Shown here piece by piece: positions 23,415 to 31,902 of a DNA stretch of 42,241 nt (its first letter is position 1; each line of letters opens with the position of its first letter). A program made the position numbers and the translations under genes. The stretch lies in the NCBI GenBank assembly GCA_013112725.1, contig JABFFZ010000049.1:1-42241 (forward strand). Reading direction: 5' to 3'. This DNA comes from Chloroflexota bacterium. Its GTDB lineage: Bacteria; Chloroflexota; Anaerolineae; Promineifilales; Promineifilaceae. The notes under the pieces were generated by a model, which had not been told where the DNA came from, did no database searches, and saw only the letters and a list, made by a program, of their open reading frames with translations.

Positions 23415-24605
23415 GTGCGCGTGGCAATGATTGGGCCGTTTGGCCTGCACCCCAAACAGACGATGCGTAGCCGGGCGCTGCCGCTGGCCAAAGAACTTAC
23501 CCGACGCGGCCATCAGGTCTGCCTGTTCATGCCCCCCTGGCACACGCCGGCGGAAGCGGATAAAACATGGCAGGAGGATGGCGTGACGCTGCGTTACGTG
23601 TCCCTGCGTGGCGGCGTACCAGGCATCACCTGGCAGCTGATACGGGAGGTACTGGCCTGGAAGCCGGATGTGGTGCATGGTTTTAAGCCCAAGGCTTACA
23701 GCGGGCTGACGCTGTGGTGGTTGTGGCAGTTTCATCGCCACCGTGTCCGCATTGTGCTGGATACAGATGATTGGGAAGGGTGGGGTGGTTGGAATGAGCG
23801 GGAACCGTACACGGCCGTGCAAAAACATTTCTTCGCCTGGCAAGAACGGTGGGGCCTCACCCACTGCCATGCCCTCACCGTGGCCAGCCGCGCCTTGCAA
23901 ACCATCGCCCTCAGCCGGGGCATACCGGTGGAGCGGGTGGTATATGTGCCCAATGGGCCGGGGATCAGTGAGCAGTATGCAGTGAGCGGTGAGCAGTTTT
24001 CAGGGAACAGTTTACCGCTTACTGCTGACCGCTCACTTCTTACTTCTCATCGCCCCACCCTCCTCCTCTACAGCCGTTTTTTTGAATTTGAAGTTTCCCG
24101 GTTGGCCGCGATATTCCAGGGGGTGCATACGGCCGTGCCCCAACTCCAAATCCTGCTGGTGGGGCAAAGCCTGTTTGACGCCGACGCGGCCCAATTTCAA
24201 CAACTACTGGCGGTGGGTGGGGTGTTGGAAGCGATTACGGACTTGGGTTGGGTAGAACCAGAAAAGCTGCCGGAGATACTGGCACAGGCGGATGTGGGCA
24301 TTTATCTGATGGAGGACACGCTGCTGAACCGGACGAAGTGCCCGGTGAAGCTGGCGGATATGCTGGCCGTGGGGCTGCCGGTGGTGGCGGAGGCGGTGGG
24401 ACAGGTGAGCGAGTATGTGGTTCACGGCCGTACCGGTCTGCTACGGCCGTCAGGTGATGTGGAAGGTCTGGTGGCCGACCTCGTTCACCTGCTGCAAAAC
24501 CCGGCGGAGCGCCAGCGATTGTCTGAAGGAGCGTTGGCGCATATTCAGACCCATTTCACCTGGGAAAAATTAGCGGCGCTGTTAATGACCGCCTATTCGC
24601 ACTAA
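23415..24605 (+). CDS. Glycosyltransferase family 4-type protein
   Basis: 396 residues from GTG 23415 (VRVAMIGPFGLHPKQTM); ATG 23427 is an alternative. Upstream in-frame codons overlap the divergent esterase and are not believed. It is a GT-B fold. The N-terminal acceptor domain has SRALPLAKELTRRGHQV and KPDVVHGFKPKAYSGL. The C-terminal donor domain has LLVGQSL, then EKLPEILAQADVGIYLM, then KCPVKLADMLAVGLPVVAEAVGQVSEYV, the family E-x7-E-like region. It should transfer a sugar from a nucleotide donor to an envelope glycan. Between the two domains, residues about 186-212 are encoded by a palindromic repeat, giving EQYAVSGEQFSGNS-type sequence. Confidence 0.88.
   Translation: MRVAMIGPFGLHPKQTMRSRALPLAKELTRRGHQVCLFMPPWHTPAEADKTWQEDGVTLRYVSLRGGVPGITWQLIREVLAWKPDVVHGFKPKAYSGLTLWWLWQFHRHRVRIVLDTDDWEGWGGWNEREPYTAVQKHFFAWQERWGLTHCHALTVASRALQTIALSRGIPVERVVYVPNGPGISEQYAVSGEQFSGNSLPLTADRSLLTSHRPTLLLYSRFFEFEVSRLAAIFQGVHTAVPQLQILLVGQSLFDADAAQFQQLLAVGGVLEAITDLGWVEPEKLPEILAQADVGIYLMEDTLLNRTKCPVKLADMLAVGLPVVAEAVGQVSEYVVHGRTGLLRPSGDVEGLVADLVHLLQNPAERQRLSEGALAHIQTHFTWEKLAALLMTAYSH
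23970..24050. repeat. GTGAGCGGTGAGCAG palindrome inside GT4 gene
   Basis: GTGAGCGGTGAGCAG is followed about 35 bp later by CTGCTGACCGCTCAC (one mismatch in 15), with AGTATGCAGTG and ACTTCTTACTTC outside. It is in frame with the GT4 coding sequence, at the boundary between the two Rossmann-like domains. Confidence 0.75.
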
Positions 24606-24614
24606 AATGGGGAA

Positions 24615-24833
24615 ATGAAATCACCCTGGGCCAACATTTCGCTGATCATTACCCTGCTCATGCTGCTGCTGACGGGCTATTTAGGGTTGGTAATGGGCAG
24701 GAACGCGCGGTCTGGCGTACCTGTGCGGTTGGTCGTACCACACCGCCGCGGCTACGACTGGGTAAAATGGGTCACGCACATCCACGTGAACACCACCAGC
24801 GCTATCTGGCAATCGCCCCTGCCCCTGCGTTAA
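24615..24833 (+). CDS. Small single-pass membrane protein, unknown function
   Basis: 72 residues, ATG start nine bp after the GT4 stop. One hydrophobic helix (ISLIITLLMLLLTGYLGLV) is followed by a basic tail with HRRGYDWVKWVTHIHVN. I do not recognise the family. The helix and close spacing make it plausible as a real gene cotranscribed with the GT4 gene, but the ribosome site is weak. Confidence 0.5.
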   Translation: MKSPWANISLIITLLMLLLTGYLGLVMGRNARSGVPVRLVVPHRRGYDWVKWVTHIHVNTTSAIWQSPLPLR

Positions 24834-24855
24834 AACAAATGGAGAAGATGGAGAG

Positions 24856-24895
24856 ATTGGGAGCTTGGGAGATTGTAATCTCCCAAGCTCCCAAT
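24856..24895. repeat. Perfect 19-bp-arm hairpin between convergent genes
   Basis: Arms 24856-24874 (ATTGGGAGCTTGGGAGATT) and 24877-24895 with a 2-nt loop. It ends on the first base of the patatin gene's stop codon on the minus strand. Likely a bidirectional transcription end point. Confidence 0.88.
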
Positions 24896-25809
24896 TACGC
24901 AGTCGCCATATCAAACAGAGTAGGCAAATCCAGGTTCGTGTGGTGGTGAGGGCCGCCCACAATCATGCCCGCTTTAGGCAGCGGGGCATAATCTAGAAAC
25001 GCTTTGGCCAGTTCGTATGACTCCTGAATCCGCGCCGGGATATTGGAAAAATCGAGCAACCCTTTGGACACAGAGCAGGGGGAAGGCAGGTAAAGGACGG
25101 GAAGCTGCTCGGCGATGGCCGGCGCTTCCACCAGAGCGCGCTGGCGCAGGGCGGCATGCAGCGCCCAGGTCACCATTTCGGCCACATGGCGCGGCGGGGC
25201 GGTGCGCTGGCAGGCGTCGCCTACATCCAGCACCACCAGTGAGGCCGCGCCCATCTGGATGGCCGCGCTCATGGGCACGTAGGCCGTCAGTGCCCCGTCC
25301 ACATACAATTTGCCGCGAATTTCTACCGGCGGGAAGATGCCGGGGATGGCGGTGCTGGCTAATAACGCCTGGTACAAATCCCCTTTGGTGAAGAGGGCGC
25401 CGTGATAGGTCATCACCTCGGTGGCGATAGCGCCAAAGGGGATGGACAGCGCTTCAAACTGGCGGGTGGGCAGGGTGCGCACGCCCAGGTCAATCAGGTT
25501 GTGGTTGGGGAAGATGCTGGTGCGGTTGCTGAGGAAGTGGCGCGCCTGGTCAATTTTGCCGCCGGGGAAAATGGCTTCGCGGGTGATGTAGGGCCACACG
25601 GCCGTTAAACTCCGCACCCCATCTGCCATCCCCCAACAGGCAATCACCGCCCCATTTAATGCCCCTACCGATGCGCCCACGATCAGGTCGGGCTGCAAAC
25701 CGGCTTCGTGCAAAGCCTGCAACATGCCCACCTGCACCGCCCCGGAACCAGCCCCGGCGGAGAAGACAAAAGCAACAGGTTTGGGGAGAGATTGCCAGCG
25801 ATCACTCAT
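24895..25809 (-). CDS. Patatin-like phospholipase (RssA-type)
   Basis: 304 residues. Oxyanion loop FSAGAGSGAVQVG (near residues 17-28), nucleophile S47 in GASVG, and catalytic D171 in LYVDGALTAYVP form the Ser-Asp dyad of patatins. TAIPGIFPPVEIRG is another conserved block. There is no signal peptide, so it is cytoplasmic or membrane-associated. It should hydrolyse acyl ester bonds of membrane lipids; whether it is regulatory like RssA is unknown. It lies downstream of a lipoprotein glycosidase on the same strand, separated by an imperfect palindrome at 25813-25847. Confidence 0.93.
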   Translation of the reverse strand: MSDRWQSLPKPVAFVFSAGAGSGAVQVGMLQALHEAGLQPDLIVGASVGALNGAVIACWGMADGVRSLTAVWPYITREAIFPGGKIDQARHFLSNRTSIFPNHNLIDLGVRTLPTRQFEALSIPFGAIATEVMTYHGALFTKGDLYQALLASTAIPGIFPPVEIRGKLYVDGALTAYVPMSAAIQMGAASLVVLDVGDACQRTAPPRHVAEMVTWALHAALRQRALVEAPAIAEQLPVLYLPSPCSVSKGLLDFSNIPARIQESYELAKAFLDYAPLPKAGMIVGGPHHHTNLDLPTLFDMATA

Positions 25810-25812
25810 AAT

Positions 25813-25847
25813 TGTATTGTAGAGACGTAATGTCTTTACAATACACT
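25813..25847. repeat. GTAGAGACGTAATGTCTTTAC-type palindrome
   Basis: GTATTGTAGAGAC and GTCTTTACAATAC flank a short centre. It is immediately upstream of the patatin start and downstream of the glycosidase stop. The wording is like dispersed repeats seen in other Chloroflexota and cyanobacteria. Confidence 0.7.
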
Positions 25848-25851
25848 GTTC

Positions 25852-27120
25852 TCACCATTTTGGGGCGGCGGCGAGAGAAAAGAAGAGTGGCCTTTTTGTA
25901 CCATCGGGGCGCAGCAGGCTGTAGCCAGATTCGGAGAAATCGGTTCCCAACAGGGGGCCAAAGTTGAGATTCCACAAAATCATCGGCCCGGCCACGTCTC
26001 CGGCTTGGGCCATTTCTACGGCGCGCAGCGTGTAAACGGCTTGCTGCCATTCACTGACATCGGCCATAAATGCCGCTTCGTCGGGGGGGGCGGCGGCTAC
26101 ATTTTCAAAGCTGCCCCAGCCGAACTCTGTCACCCACAGGGGTAACGCTGCGCCATTTTCGGCCAGGATTTGTTGGTAATCCGCCAGCGTATCGGCGAAG
26201 AAGAAGCTGGGGTGATTGTTGTGGCTGCGGGTGAGGGGTGAGGGGTGTACGGCTGTGCTGTCCGGCGGATTACCATAGCCATAGGGGTGTACGCCAATGC
26301 CGTCTACCAGACCGGCCACACCGGCCTGGAGCATTTCCTGGAGAAAGAGACGGTCATCTACGGCCGTGACGCGATCATTGATGCCCGTAACGGCCGGCGC
26401 GCCGGCAATCAACACCACGTCCGGGTCGGCCGCGCGCGCCCCCGTTGCGCCTGCCCGCAACAGGTCTCCAAACAACGCCCCGCCCATCGGGAAGCCGTTC
26501 CATTCCCGCTGCAAATTGGGTTCGTTCCATAATTCATAGGCCGCCACCCGCCCCCGATAGCGGGCTGCCAGCGCGCGCATAAATCGTTCATACAAAGCAA
26601 AGTCAGACGGTGGCCCATCCATCTCCGTAGTGGGGCGGCTCCATTCCGGCGCTTTGCTCACGCTGAGCAACACCCGTAACCCGTGTGCGTTGGCGCGGCT
26701 GACAAAAGCATCCAGTTCGGCAAAACGTTCGCTGTGCAGTTGGCCCGGCGCCGGCTCGTACAATTTCCAGGAAACCTGTACCTTCACCCAACCCACGCCC
26801 AAAGCGGCCAGATGGATAAAAATCTCGTCCTGGTCCCGCTCCATCAAATGAATTTGCACCCCTAACAGGTCGCGTTGCAGCGGCGGGCCGGTGTAGGCGG
26901 GAAATGCCGGGGTGGGTGTTGGCGATGGGGACGTTGTGGGGTGGGCAGGTGGAGGCAGCGAGGATACCGGGGTGAGCAGGCGAGGGGGTGAGGGGGTGGA
27001 TGGTGGGGTCATTGTGGGAGGAAGGGGGGATAGCATGTCTCCGTGTCTGCTGGGGATTGTGTCTTTGCGGCAGGCAGCCAACAGCAGACAAAGTAAAAGA
27101 AGGGGAAGGCGCACACGCAT
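25852..27120 (-). CDS. Lipoprotein glycoside hydrolase (clan GH-A, GH39/GH5-like)
   Basis: 422 residues. A lipobox (LLLCLLLAAC) marks an exported lipoprotein. A Pro/Ser/Thr-rich spacer (about 30-75) precedes a TIM barrel. VSWKLYEPAPGQ and SVSKAPEWSRP are barrel-strand motifs. The acid/base Glu is in YELWNEPNLQREW and the likely nucleophile Glu in LPLWVTEFGWGSFE, the clan GH-A pattern. It probably hydrolyses an extracellular glycan. The family assignment within clan GH-A is uncertain. Confidence 0.85.
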   Translation of the reverse strand: MRVRLPLLLLCLLLAACRKDTIPSRHGDMLSPLPPTMTPPSTPSPPRLLTPVSSLPPPAHPTTSPSPTPTPAFPAYTGPPLQRDLLGVQIHLMERDQDEIFIHLAALGVGWVKVQVSWKLYEPAPGQLHSERFAELDAFVSRANAHGLRVLLSVSKAPEWSRPTTEMDGPPSDFALYERFMRALAARYRGRVAAYELWNEPNLQREWNGFPMGGALFGDLLRAGATGARAADPDVVLIAGAPAVTGINDRVTAVDDRLFLQEMLQAGVAGLVDGIGVHPYGYGNPPDSTAVHPSPLTRSHNNHPSFFFADTLADYQQILAENGAALPLWVTEFGWGSFENVAAAPPDEAAFMADVSEWQQAVYTLRAVEMAQAGDVAGPMILWNLNFGPLLGTDFSESGYSLLRPDGTKRPLFFSLAAAPKW

Positions 27121-27159
27121 AGGTTGATTCTACGGCCGTTGACTATCAGGAGCAACGAG

Positions 27160-27187
27160 TTTACAGATTCTCTATTTGATTTATACT
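27160..27187 (+). promoter_or_regulatory. Promoter of the Phd-PIN toxin-antitoxin pair
   Basis: TTTACA (27160-27165), a 16-bp spacer and TATACT (27182-27187). An ATG at 27195 lies seven bases after the -10 box; the better ATG with a Shine-Dalgarno is at 27234. Confidence 0.6.
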
Positions 27188-27233
27188 TTGCACGATGGTC
27201 TTTATCAGGATAGTGCAATTTTGGAGAAATGGC

Positions 27234-27560
27234 ATGGCCGAGGTTCAAATTAGTATTGGACAGATCAAGCGGGATATTTCTGAATTAGTCAATCGGGTGG
27301 CTTTTGCTGGAGAGCGGGTTGTGCTCACCTCTCGTGGCAAACCAAAGGCGGCGCTGATCAGTATGCAAGATTACGAAAAATTGTTGCGTGATCAGGCTGA
27401 AGAACAAAAAATACAATGGCAAAACTGGTTAGCCGCCTGTGATGTGCTGGCAGATGACATTTTGATTACCCGCCACGGAGAACCGATTGATATCGGCAGC
27501 GTGTGGGAAGAGATGGTTGAAGAGCGGGAGGAGCGCCTTGAACAATTACTTGGTCGTTGA
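27234..27560 (+). CDS. Phd/YefM-family antitoxin
   Basis: 108 residues from ATG 27234 (GGAGAA about 6 bp upstream). An in-frame ATG at 27195 could be used on a leaderless transcript and would add 13 residues. The N-terminal Phd/YefM DNA-binding fold is visible: ISIGQIKRDISELVNRVAFAGERVVLTSRGKPKAALIS, followed by MQDYEKLLRD. The acidic C-terminal half (VWEEMVEEREERLEQLLGR) would wrap the toxin. It overlaps the PIN-domain gene by 23 bp, the usual translationally coupled arrangement, and should autorepress the operon. Confidence 0.9.
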   Translation: MAEVQISIGQIKRDISELVNRVAFAGERVVLTSRGKPKAALISMQDYEKLLRDQAEEQKIQWQNWLAACDVLADDILITRHGEPIDIGSVWEEMVEEREERLEQLLGR

Positions 27561-27969
27561 CGCCAGCCTCACGCTACGAATCTTGACACCTCATCCTGAA
27601 AGAGCATTTTTTCGGGCTTTATTTGACCAGTGGCGTCAGGAGGGATTAGCCTTATGCGCCCCTTCATTGTGGACTTATGAAGTTACCTGTGCCGTTACCA
27701 AACTGGTCCGATTTGACCAGATTGCGGCTGACCAGGGACGCAAAACGGTGCAGTTGATCCAGAGGTCTGCCATTCAACTTTTTGAGCCAGATGATCTGCT
27801 TATTGAACGCGCCTTTGCCTGGACGCTGCAATTACAGCGGGCGGCGGCGTATGATAGTTTCTATCTGGCGCTTGCCGAGCAGTTGAAGTGTGATCTATGG
27901 ACGGCCGATCAGCGCCTGGCAAACGCCGCCAATCAACCCTGGGTGCATTTTGCCAGTCCGGCCTCATAA
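27538..27969 (+). CDS. PIN-domain (VapC-type) toxin
   Basis: 143 residues from TTG 27538, supported by GGGAGGAG about 7 bp upstream and by the protein start NNYLVVDASLTLRIL. The PIN acidic residues are visible: Asp in VVDAS, Glu in TYEVTCAV, Asp in AYDSFYLALAE and Asp in WTADQRL. VapC-type toxins are Mg-dependent ribonucleases that cut tRNA or rRNA. The partner upstream is Phd/YefM-like, not a typical VapB, a mixed pairing seen in other bacteria. Confidence 0.9.
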   Translation: MNNYLVVDASLTLRILTPHPERAFFRALFDQWRQEGLALCAPSLWTYEVTCAVTKLVRFDQIAADQGRKTVQLIQRSAIQLFEPDDLLIERAFAWTLQLQRAAAYDSFYLALAEQLKCDLWTADQRLANAANQPWVHFASPAS

Positions 27970-27977
27970 ATCTCCTC

Positions 27978-28613
27978 ATGTCCACCCCATACCCCATCCC
28001 GGCGGCGGAAACGCGCGTGGAAATTGCGGTCAAAAATTCGCGGTTTATTGCTACGGCCGTGCCCGTTTTCACTGTAGACGAAGCCAAAGCCTTTATCGCT
28101 CGCATCAAGGCCGAGTTCAGCGACGCCAGCCATAATGTGCCCGCTTTTCTGGTGGGGTTTGGCCCCTCAGTGACGGCGCATTGCAGCGATGATGGCGAAC
28201 CATCGGGAACGGCCGGACGGCCGTTGCTGGCCGTCTTGCAAGGCAGTGGGTTGGGCGATGTGGCCGTGGTGGTGACGCGCTATTTTGGTGGAACAAAGCT
28301 CGGCACGGGCGGGCTGGTACGGGCTTATACGGAGGCGGGGCAGGCGGTGCTGACGGCCGTGCCCCGTGCCGAAAAAGTGCCCACCCATACGGTGATGCTG
28401 GCCCTGCCCTATCCCTTGCTGGAACGGGTGCGGCTGCTGGTGGGGCAGTTTGACGGCCGTATTCTGGAAGAAGCGTTCGCCGCCGACATCACCATTACTG
28501 CCCAGTTCCGGGTGACACATTTCCCAGCGTTCCAGCAGGCGCTGCAAGAGCTTTCGCATGGGGCGCTGGCGGCAGAAATCATAGAAACATCGGTGGAGAC
28601 TCAACAGTTGTAG
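27978..28613 (+). CDS. IMPACT/YigZ family protein
   Basis: 211 residues from ATG 27978, eight bp after the PIN gene stop. The N-terminal UPF0029/Impact domain contains KNSRFIATAVPV, AHCSDDGEPSGTAGRPLL and VVVTRYFGGTKLGTGGLVRAY, the strongest family signatures. The C-terminal DUF1949-like ferredoxin fold covers about 135-205. Bacterial members are of unclear function; eukaryotic IMPACT regulates translation through GCN1. The operon position after a toxin-antitoxin pair is probably incidental. Confidence 0.94.
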   Translation: MSTPYPIPAAETRVEIAVKNSRFIATAVPVFTVDEAKAFIARIKAEFSDASHNVPAFLVGFGPSVTAHCSDDGEPSGTAGRPLLAVLQGSGLGDVAVVVTRYFGGTKLGTGGLVRAYTEAGQAVLTAVPRAEKVPTHTVMLALPYPLLERVRLLVGQFDGRILEEAFAADITITAQFRVTHFPAFQQALQELSHGALAAEIIETSVETQQL

Positions 28614-28720
28614 GTAAATGGGGAGATTGGAGATGATGTAACGCGATTTGCCAAAACAGGCTACAGTTACGAAGGAGAGGTTGGGAAATCGGGAGATTTA
28701 ATCTCCAATCCCAATTTTCA
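28614..28720. repeat. GGGAGATTGG / CCAATCCC palindromic cluster
   Basis: GGGGAGATTGGAGATG near 28620 and GGGAAATCGGGAGATTTAAT then CTCCAATCCCAATTTTC near 28681-28711 can pair in several ways. This 206-bp gap up to the next gene holds no other feature except the hairpin at 28765-28790. Confidence 0.6.
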
Positions 28721-28764
28721 AACCGTGCCCCAAGAACGAAATAGAAATCCGCCTGATTCATTTG

Positions 28765-28790
28765 GCCGCCAGACCATCTGGTCTGGCGGC
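28765..28790. repeat. GCCGCCAGACCA hairpin
   Basis: Perfect 12-bp arms 28765-28776 and 28779-28790, loop TC. It lies 30 bp downstream of the end of the minus-strand gene at 28820, in the position of a terminator for it. Confidence 0.75.
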
Positions 28791-28819
28791 ACAGCCAGCG
28801 AACGGACTACCGTCATGAT

Positions 28820-29140
28820 CTACTCTTCACCAGGGCTGGCGGAGGCGTAGCCGATGCCAATGATTCCTAAACCGACTGCTCCCAAAATGGCTACCACAAA
28901 GATAACCAGGGCAATGATGCCAATAATGAGCGTCAGGACAAAACCAACACCATCGCTGCTGCCTTCTTGCACCACTGTTTCTTCTTCGGTGTGTGTGTCG
29001 CCATCTTCATGTTGGTAGGACACGGCCGTACCATCTTGTTTGCCGCCGCCGTTTTCCAGGGCCAATACGGCCGTCGGCGCCACCACCGCTGCCAAAAGTA
29101 CAAAAACCATAATCAATCGCCACAATTTTCCAGTTTGCAT
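28820..29140 (-). CDS. Small exported membrane protein, unknown function
   Basis: 106 residues from ATG 29140 (or GTG 29143); AAGGAG at 29152-29157 supports either. A signal-peptide-like helix (LIMVFVLLAAVVAPTAVLA) is followed by an acidic spacer rich in Glu, Asp, Thr and His (HEDGDTHTEEETVVQEG). A second helix follows (VLTLIIGIIALVIFVVAILGAVGLGI). It probably anchors in the membrane with the acidic spacer outside. The family is not recognised. Confidence 0.68.
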   Translation of the reverse strand: MQTGKLWRLIMVFVLLAAVVAPTAVLALENGGGKQDGTAVSYQHEDGDTHTEEETVVQEGSSDGVGFVLTLIIGIIALVIFVVAILGAVGLGIIGIGYASASPGEE

Positions 29141-29219
29141 CACCGGTTAAACTCCTTCTGTGAAAATTGGCACGATTATAGTGCAGAGGAGGTGGTTTTC
29201 AAAAGTGAGGATTGCGGGC

Positions 29220-29519
29220 TTTGGCTCCCCTCAGGTTTCATATGTGCATTATCCAGCTTCCAATAATGCCCATCCACCGCCAGATCGCCAGCCGAATTCA
29301 TCTGGTATTGGCTTCCAGTTCCAGCAAATTCTGTTCCGACCAGACCACATCCTGTTTGCCTGGTTTTTGTGATAGGCGATATTCCGTTTTGTTGCCCGCC
29401 AGCCGTTCATCCAGTGTTGTGAAACAACTTCATACCCGTCAAGGCGCGCAGTTCTTTACCTGCCGTCATCTTGCCACCGCCGGCGGGCCAAACAGAATCA
29501 GCAATTTCTTCTCAGCCAT
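29220..29519 (-). pseudogene. Decayed P-loop nucleotide kinase-like gene
   Basis: Reading the minus strand from ATG 29519 gives MAEKKLLILFGPPA, then one missing base. With the frame restored it continues V-GKMTAGKELRALTGMKLFHN, a Walker A followed by the usual start of a shikimate/adenylate-kinase-like ATPase. The expected central domain is missing. The sequence jumps to TLDERLAGNKTEYRL, then KPGKQDVVWSEQNLLELEAN, then a second frameshift before QMNSAGDLAVDGHYWKLDN. So there are two frameshifts and a large internal deletion. This explains an otherwise geneless 470-bp gap. Confidence 0.78.
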
Positions 29520-29618
29520 AGGCACTTATTTACCCGATATACACCTGCGCCCACACGCAGTGTAATTATAGTCCGTGTGGGGTATCATTCAGCCAAGGCA
29601 ACCAGGAGACAACTACCG

Positions 29619-30599
29619 ATGAAACAAAGACAATTTGATGAAACAACGACCGTGTCTGAAATTGGCCTGGGTACCTGGCAGTTGGGTGGTGATTGGGGCG
29701 CGGTGGATGATCACACGGCCGTGCAGATCATGGAAACGGCCGTAGCTCAGGGCGTTACCTTTTTTGACACCGCCGATGTCTACGGCAGCGGGCTGAGCGA
29801 ACAACGCATCGCCCAATTTTTGCGCCAGAGCCGGGCCAACATCTTTGTCGCTACCAAATTGGGCCGTGGCGGTGAACCAGGTTGGCCGGAAAATTTCACC
29901 TATGCCGCCATGCGTCAACACACCGAAGCCTCGCTGCGCCGCTTGCAAGTAGAGGCGCTAGACCTGACCCAACTCCACTGCATCCCCACCGCCGAATTGC
30001 AGCGCGGCGAAGTGTTTGAGCATCTGCGCCGCCTGAAACAAGAAGGCAAGATCAAACGGTTTGGCGCCAGCGTGGAATCCATGGCCGAGGCGCTGATTTG
30101 CCTGGAACAAGACGGGCTGGCCTCGCTGCAAATCATCTTCAACATTTTCCGTCAAAAGCCAATTGAGACCTTGTTTGCCCAGGCGCAGGCTAAAGGGGTG
30201 GCGATTATCGCCCGCCTGCCGCTGGCTTCGGGTCTGTTAGCAGGCAAATTCACCCCATCAACCACCTTTGCTGCCAATGATCACCGCACGTACAACCGGG
30301 ATGGCGGCTCATTTAACGTGGGGGAGACATTTGCCGGGTTGCCCTTTGCCACCGGGGTGGAACTGGCCGATGCGCTGAAACCACTTGTGCCCACCGCCAT
30401 GACGATGGCTCAATTTGCGCAGCGCTGGATTCTGGACTTTCCGGCGGTGACGACCATCATTACCGGCGCCACCAGGGTTAGCCAGGTCACCGCCAACACG
30501 GCCGTATCCGCACTCCCACCTCTTTCACCCGAACTGCACCAGCAATTGGCTGCCTTCTACCAGACCAAAGTCCACGACCATATTCGTGGCCCTTATTGA
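29619..30599 (+). CDS. Aldo/keto reductase
   Basis: 326 residues from ATG 29619 (AGGAGA 9 bp upstream). A TIM-barrel AKR with IGLGTWQLGG at strand 1. The tetrad is visible as Asp and Tyr in FFDTADVYGSGLSE, Lys in FVATKLGRGG and a His in TQLHCIPT. The NADPH-binding end has ITGATRVSQVTANTAV. It should reduce a carbonyl with NAD(P)H; the substrate is unknown. Its stop codon overlaps the start of the downstream methyltransferase gene. Confidence 0.95.
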   Translation: MKQRQFDETTTVSEIGLGTWQLGGDWGAVDDHTAVQIMETAVAQGVTFFDTADVYGSGLSEQRIAQFLRQSRANIFVATKLGRGGEPGWPENFTYAAMRQHTEASLRRLQVEALDLTQLHCIPTAELQRGEVFEHLRRLKQEGKIKRFGASVESMAEALICLEQDGLASLQIIFNIFRQKPIETLFAQAQAKGVAIIARLPLASGLLAGKFTPSTTFAANDHRTYNRDGGSFNVGETFAGLPFATGVELADALKPLVPTAMTMAQFAQRWILDFPAVTTIITGATRVSQVTANTAVSALPPLSPELHQQLAAFYQTKVHDHIRGPY

Positions 30600-31837
30600 C
30601 CTTGCTCTCCACACCTGCCCTCCCTGCACCGGCCAAACGGCGCATCGCCCTGCACGTCAGCCCGGCGGCCGAACGGGCTGTGCGCGCCGGGCATCCCTGG
30701 CTTTTTGCCGAGGCCATTCGCCAGCAAAGTTTTGCCGGGAAACCAGGCGACCTGGCGGTGATTTTTGACCGGAAGCGCCGCTTCCTGGCGGTAGGGTTAT
30801 ATGATCCCCATTCCCCCATTCGGGTACGTCTGTTGCAGGCAGGCGAGCCGGCGACGATTGACGCCGATTGGTTTGCGGCCAGGGTGGCCACGGCCGTGGC
30901 TCGCCGCGCTCCTCTCAGCACCACCGACACCACCGGCTATCGCCTGATTCATGGCGAGAACGATGGCCTGCCGGGGCTTATTGTTGACCGGTACGCACAG
31001 ACGCTTGTCGTGAAACTGTATACCACCGCCTGGCTGCCTCATCTGGCGCATGTGTTGGCGGGGGTGACGGCCGTAATGCCTGCGCGGCGGATCATGCTGC
31101 GCCTCAGCCGCTTTGCCCAGCGTTACCCGGAGCATTTGTATGGGCTGGAAAATGGACAGTTGCTGGCCGGGGAACCGCTTAAAGAACCGGCCATCTTCCG
31201 GGAAAACGGGCTGTGTTTTGAGGTGGATGTGATTCACGGCCAAAAGACCGGCTTTTTTCTGGATCAGCGTGAGAACCGGGCCAGGGTGGAAAAATTGGCT
31301 GCCGGGAAGCGGGTACTCAATCTGTTTGCTTATACCGGCGGCTTCTCACTCTATGCGGCGCGGGGTGGGGCTAACCAGGTGATCAGCACTGACCTCAGCC
31401 AGCCGGCGCTGGCGGTGGCGCTGCGCAACTTCAAGCACAACCAGGATAACACGGCCGTCACCACCTGCGTCCACGAGGTGCTGGTAGGGGACGCTTTTCA
31501 AGTCTTGCGGCAGTTGCGGGATACCCGGCGCAATTTTGATATGGTGGTTATTGACCCACCTGCTTTTGCCAAGCGGCAAGATGAGGTGGAACGGGCACTA
31601 ACTGCTTACGGCCGTCTGGCGCGGCTTGGTCTGGGTGTACTCAATCCCGGCGGTGTGCTGGTGATGGCTTCTTGCTCCAGCCAGGTAAGCGCTGACCACT
31701 TTTTCCAAGCCATCCATCAGGCGGCGGTGAAGGCGGGACGGCCGTTGCAAGAAATCGAACGCACCGGCCAGCCCCTGGATCATCCCATCAGCTTCCCCGA
31801 AGGCGCCTATTTGAAGTGCCTGTACGCCATTGCCTGA
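30596..31837 (+). CDS. RlmI-like class I SAM-dependent rRNA methyltransferase
   Basis: 413 residues. The TTG at 30596 overlaps the previous TGA, and the first family-like residues (RIALHVSPAAERAVRAGHPWLFAEAI) begin 15 residues later. An N-terminal PUA domain (about 15-95) is followed by an RlmI-type linker (HGENDGLPGLIVDRY) and a Rossmann methyltransferase: FLDQRENRARV, motif I LNLFAYTGGFSLYAARGG, motif IV VIDPPAFAK and ASCSSQV with the family Cys. E. coli RlmI makes m5C1962 in 23S rRNA; the same role is likely but not proven. Translational coupling with the aldo/keto reductase is probable. Confidence 0.92.
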   Translation: MTLLSTPALPAPAKRRIALHVSPAAERAVRAGHPWLFAEAIRQQSFAGKPGDLAVIFDRKRRFLAVGLYDPHSPIRVRLLQAGEPATIDADWFAARVATAVARRAPLSTTDTTGYRLIHGENDGLPGLIVDRYAQTLVVKLYTTAWLPHLAHVLAGVTAVMPARRIMLRLSRFAQRYPEHLYGLENGQLLAGEPLKEPAIFRENGLCFEVDVIHGQKTGFFLDQRENRARVEKLAAGKRVLNLFAYTGGFSLYAARGGANQVISTDLSQPALAVALRNFKHNQDNTAVTTCVHEVLVGDAFQVLRQLRDTRRNFDMVVIDPPAFAKRQDEVERALTAYGRLARLGLGVLNPGGVLVMASCSSQVSADHFFQAIHQAAVKAGRPLQEIERTGQPLDHPISFPEGAYLKCLYAIA

Positions 31838-31902
31838 AAACTGTTCCCGATCTGGAAAGCATTAAAATAGAATTGCGATGAGCCAATATCCATTCGGGCA
31901 AC

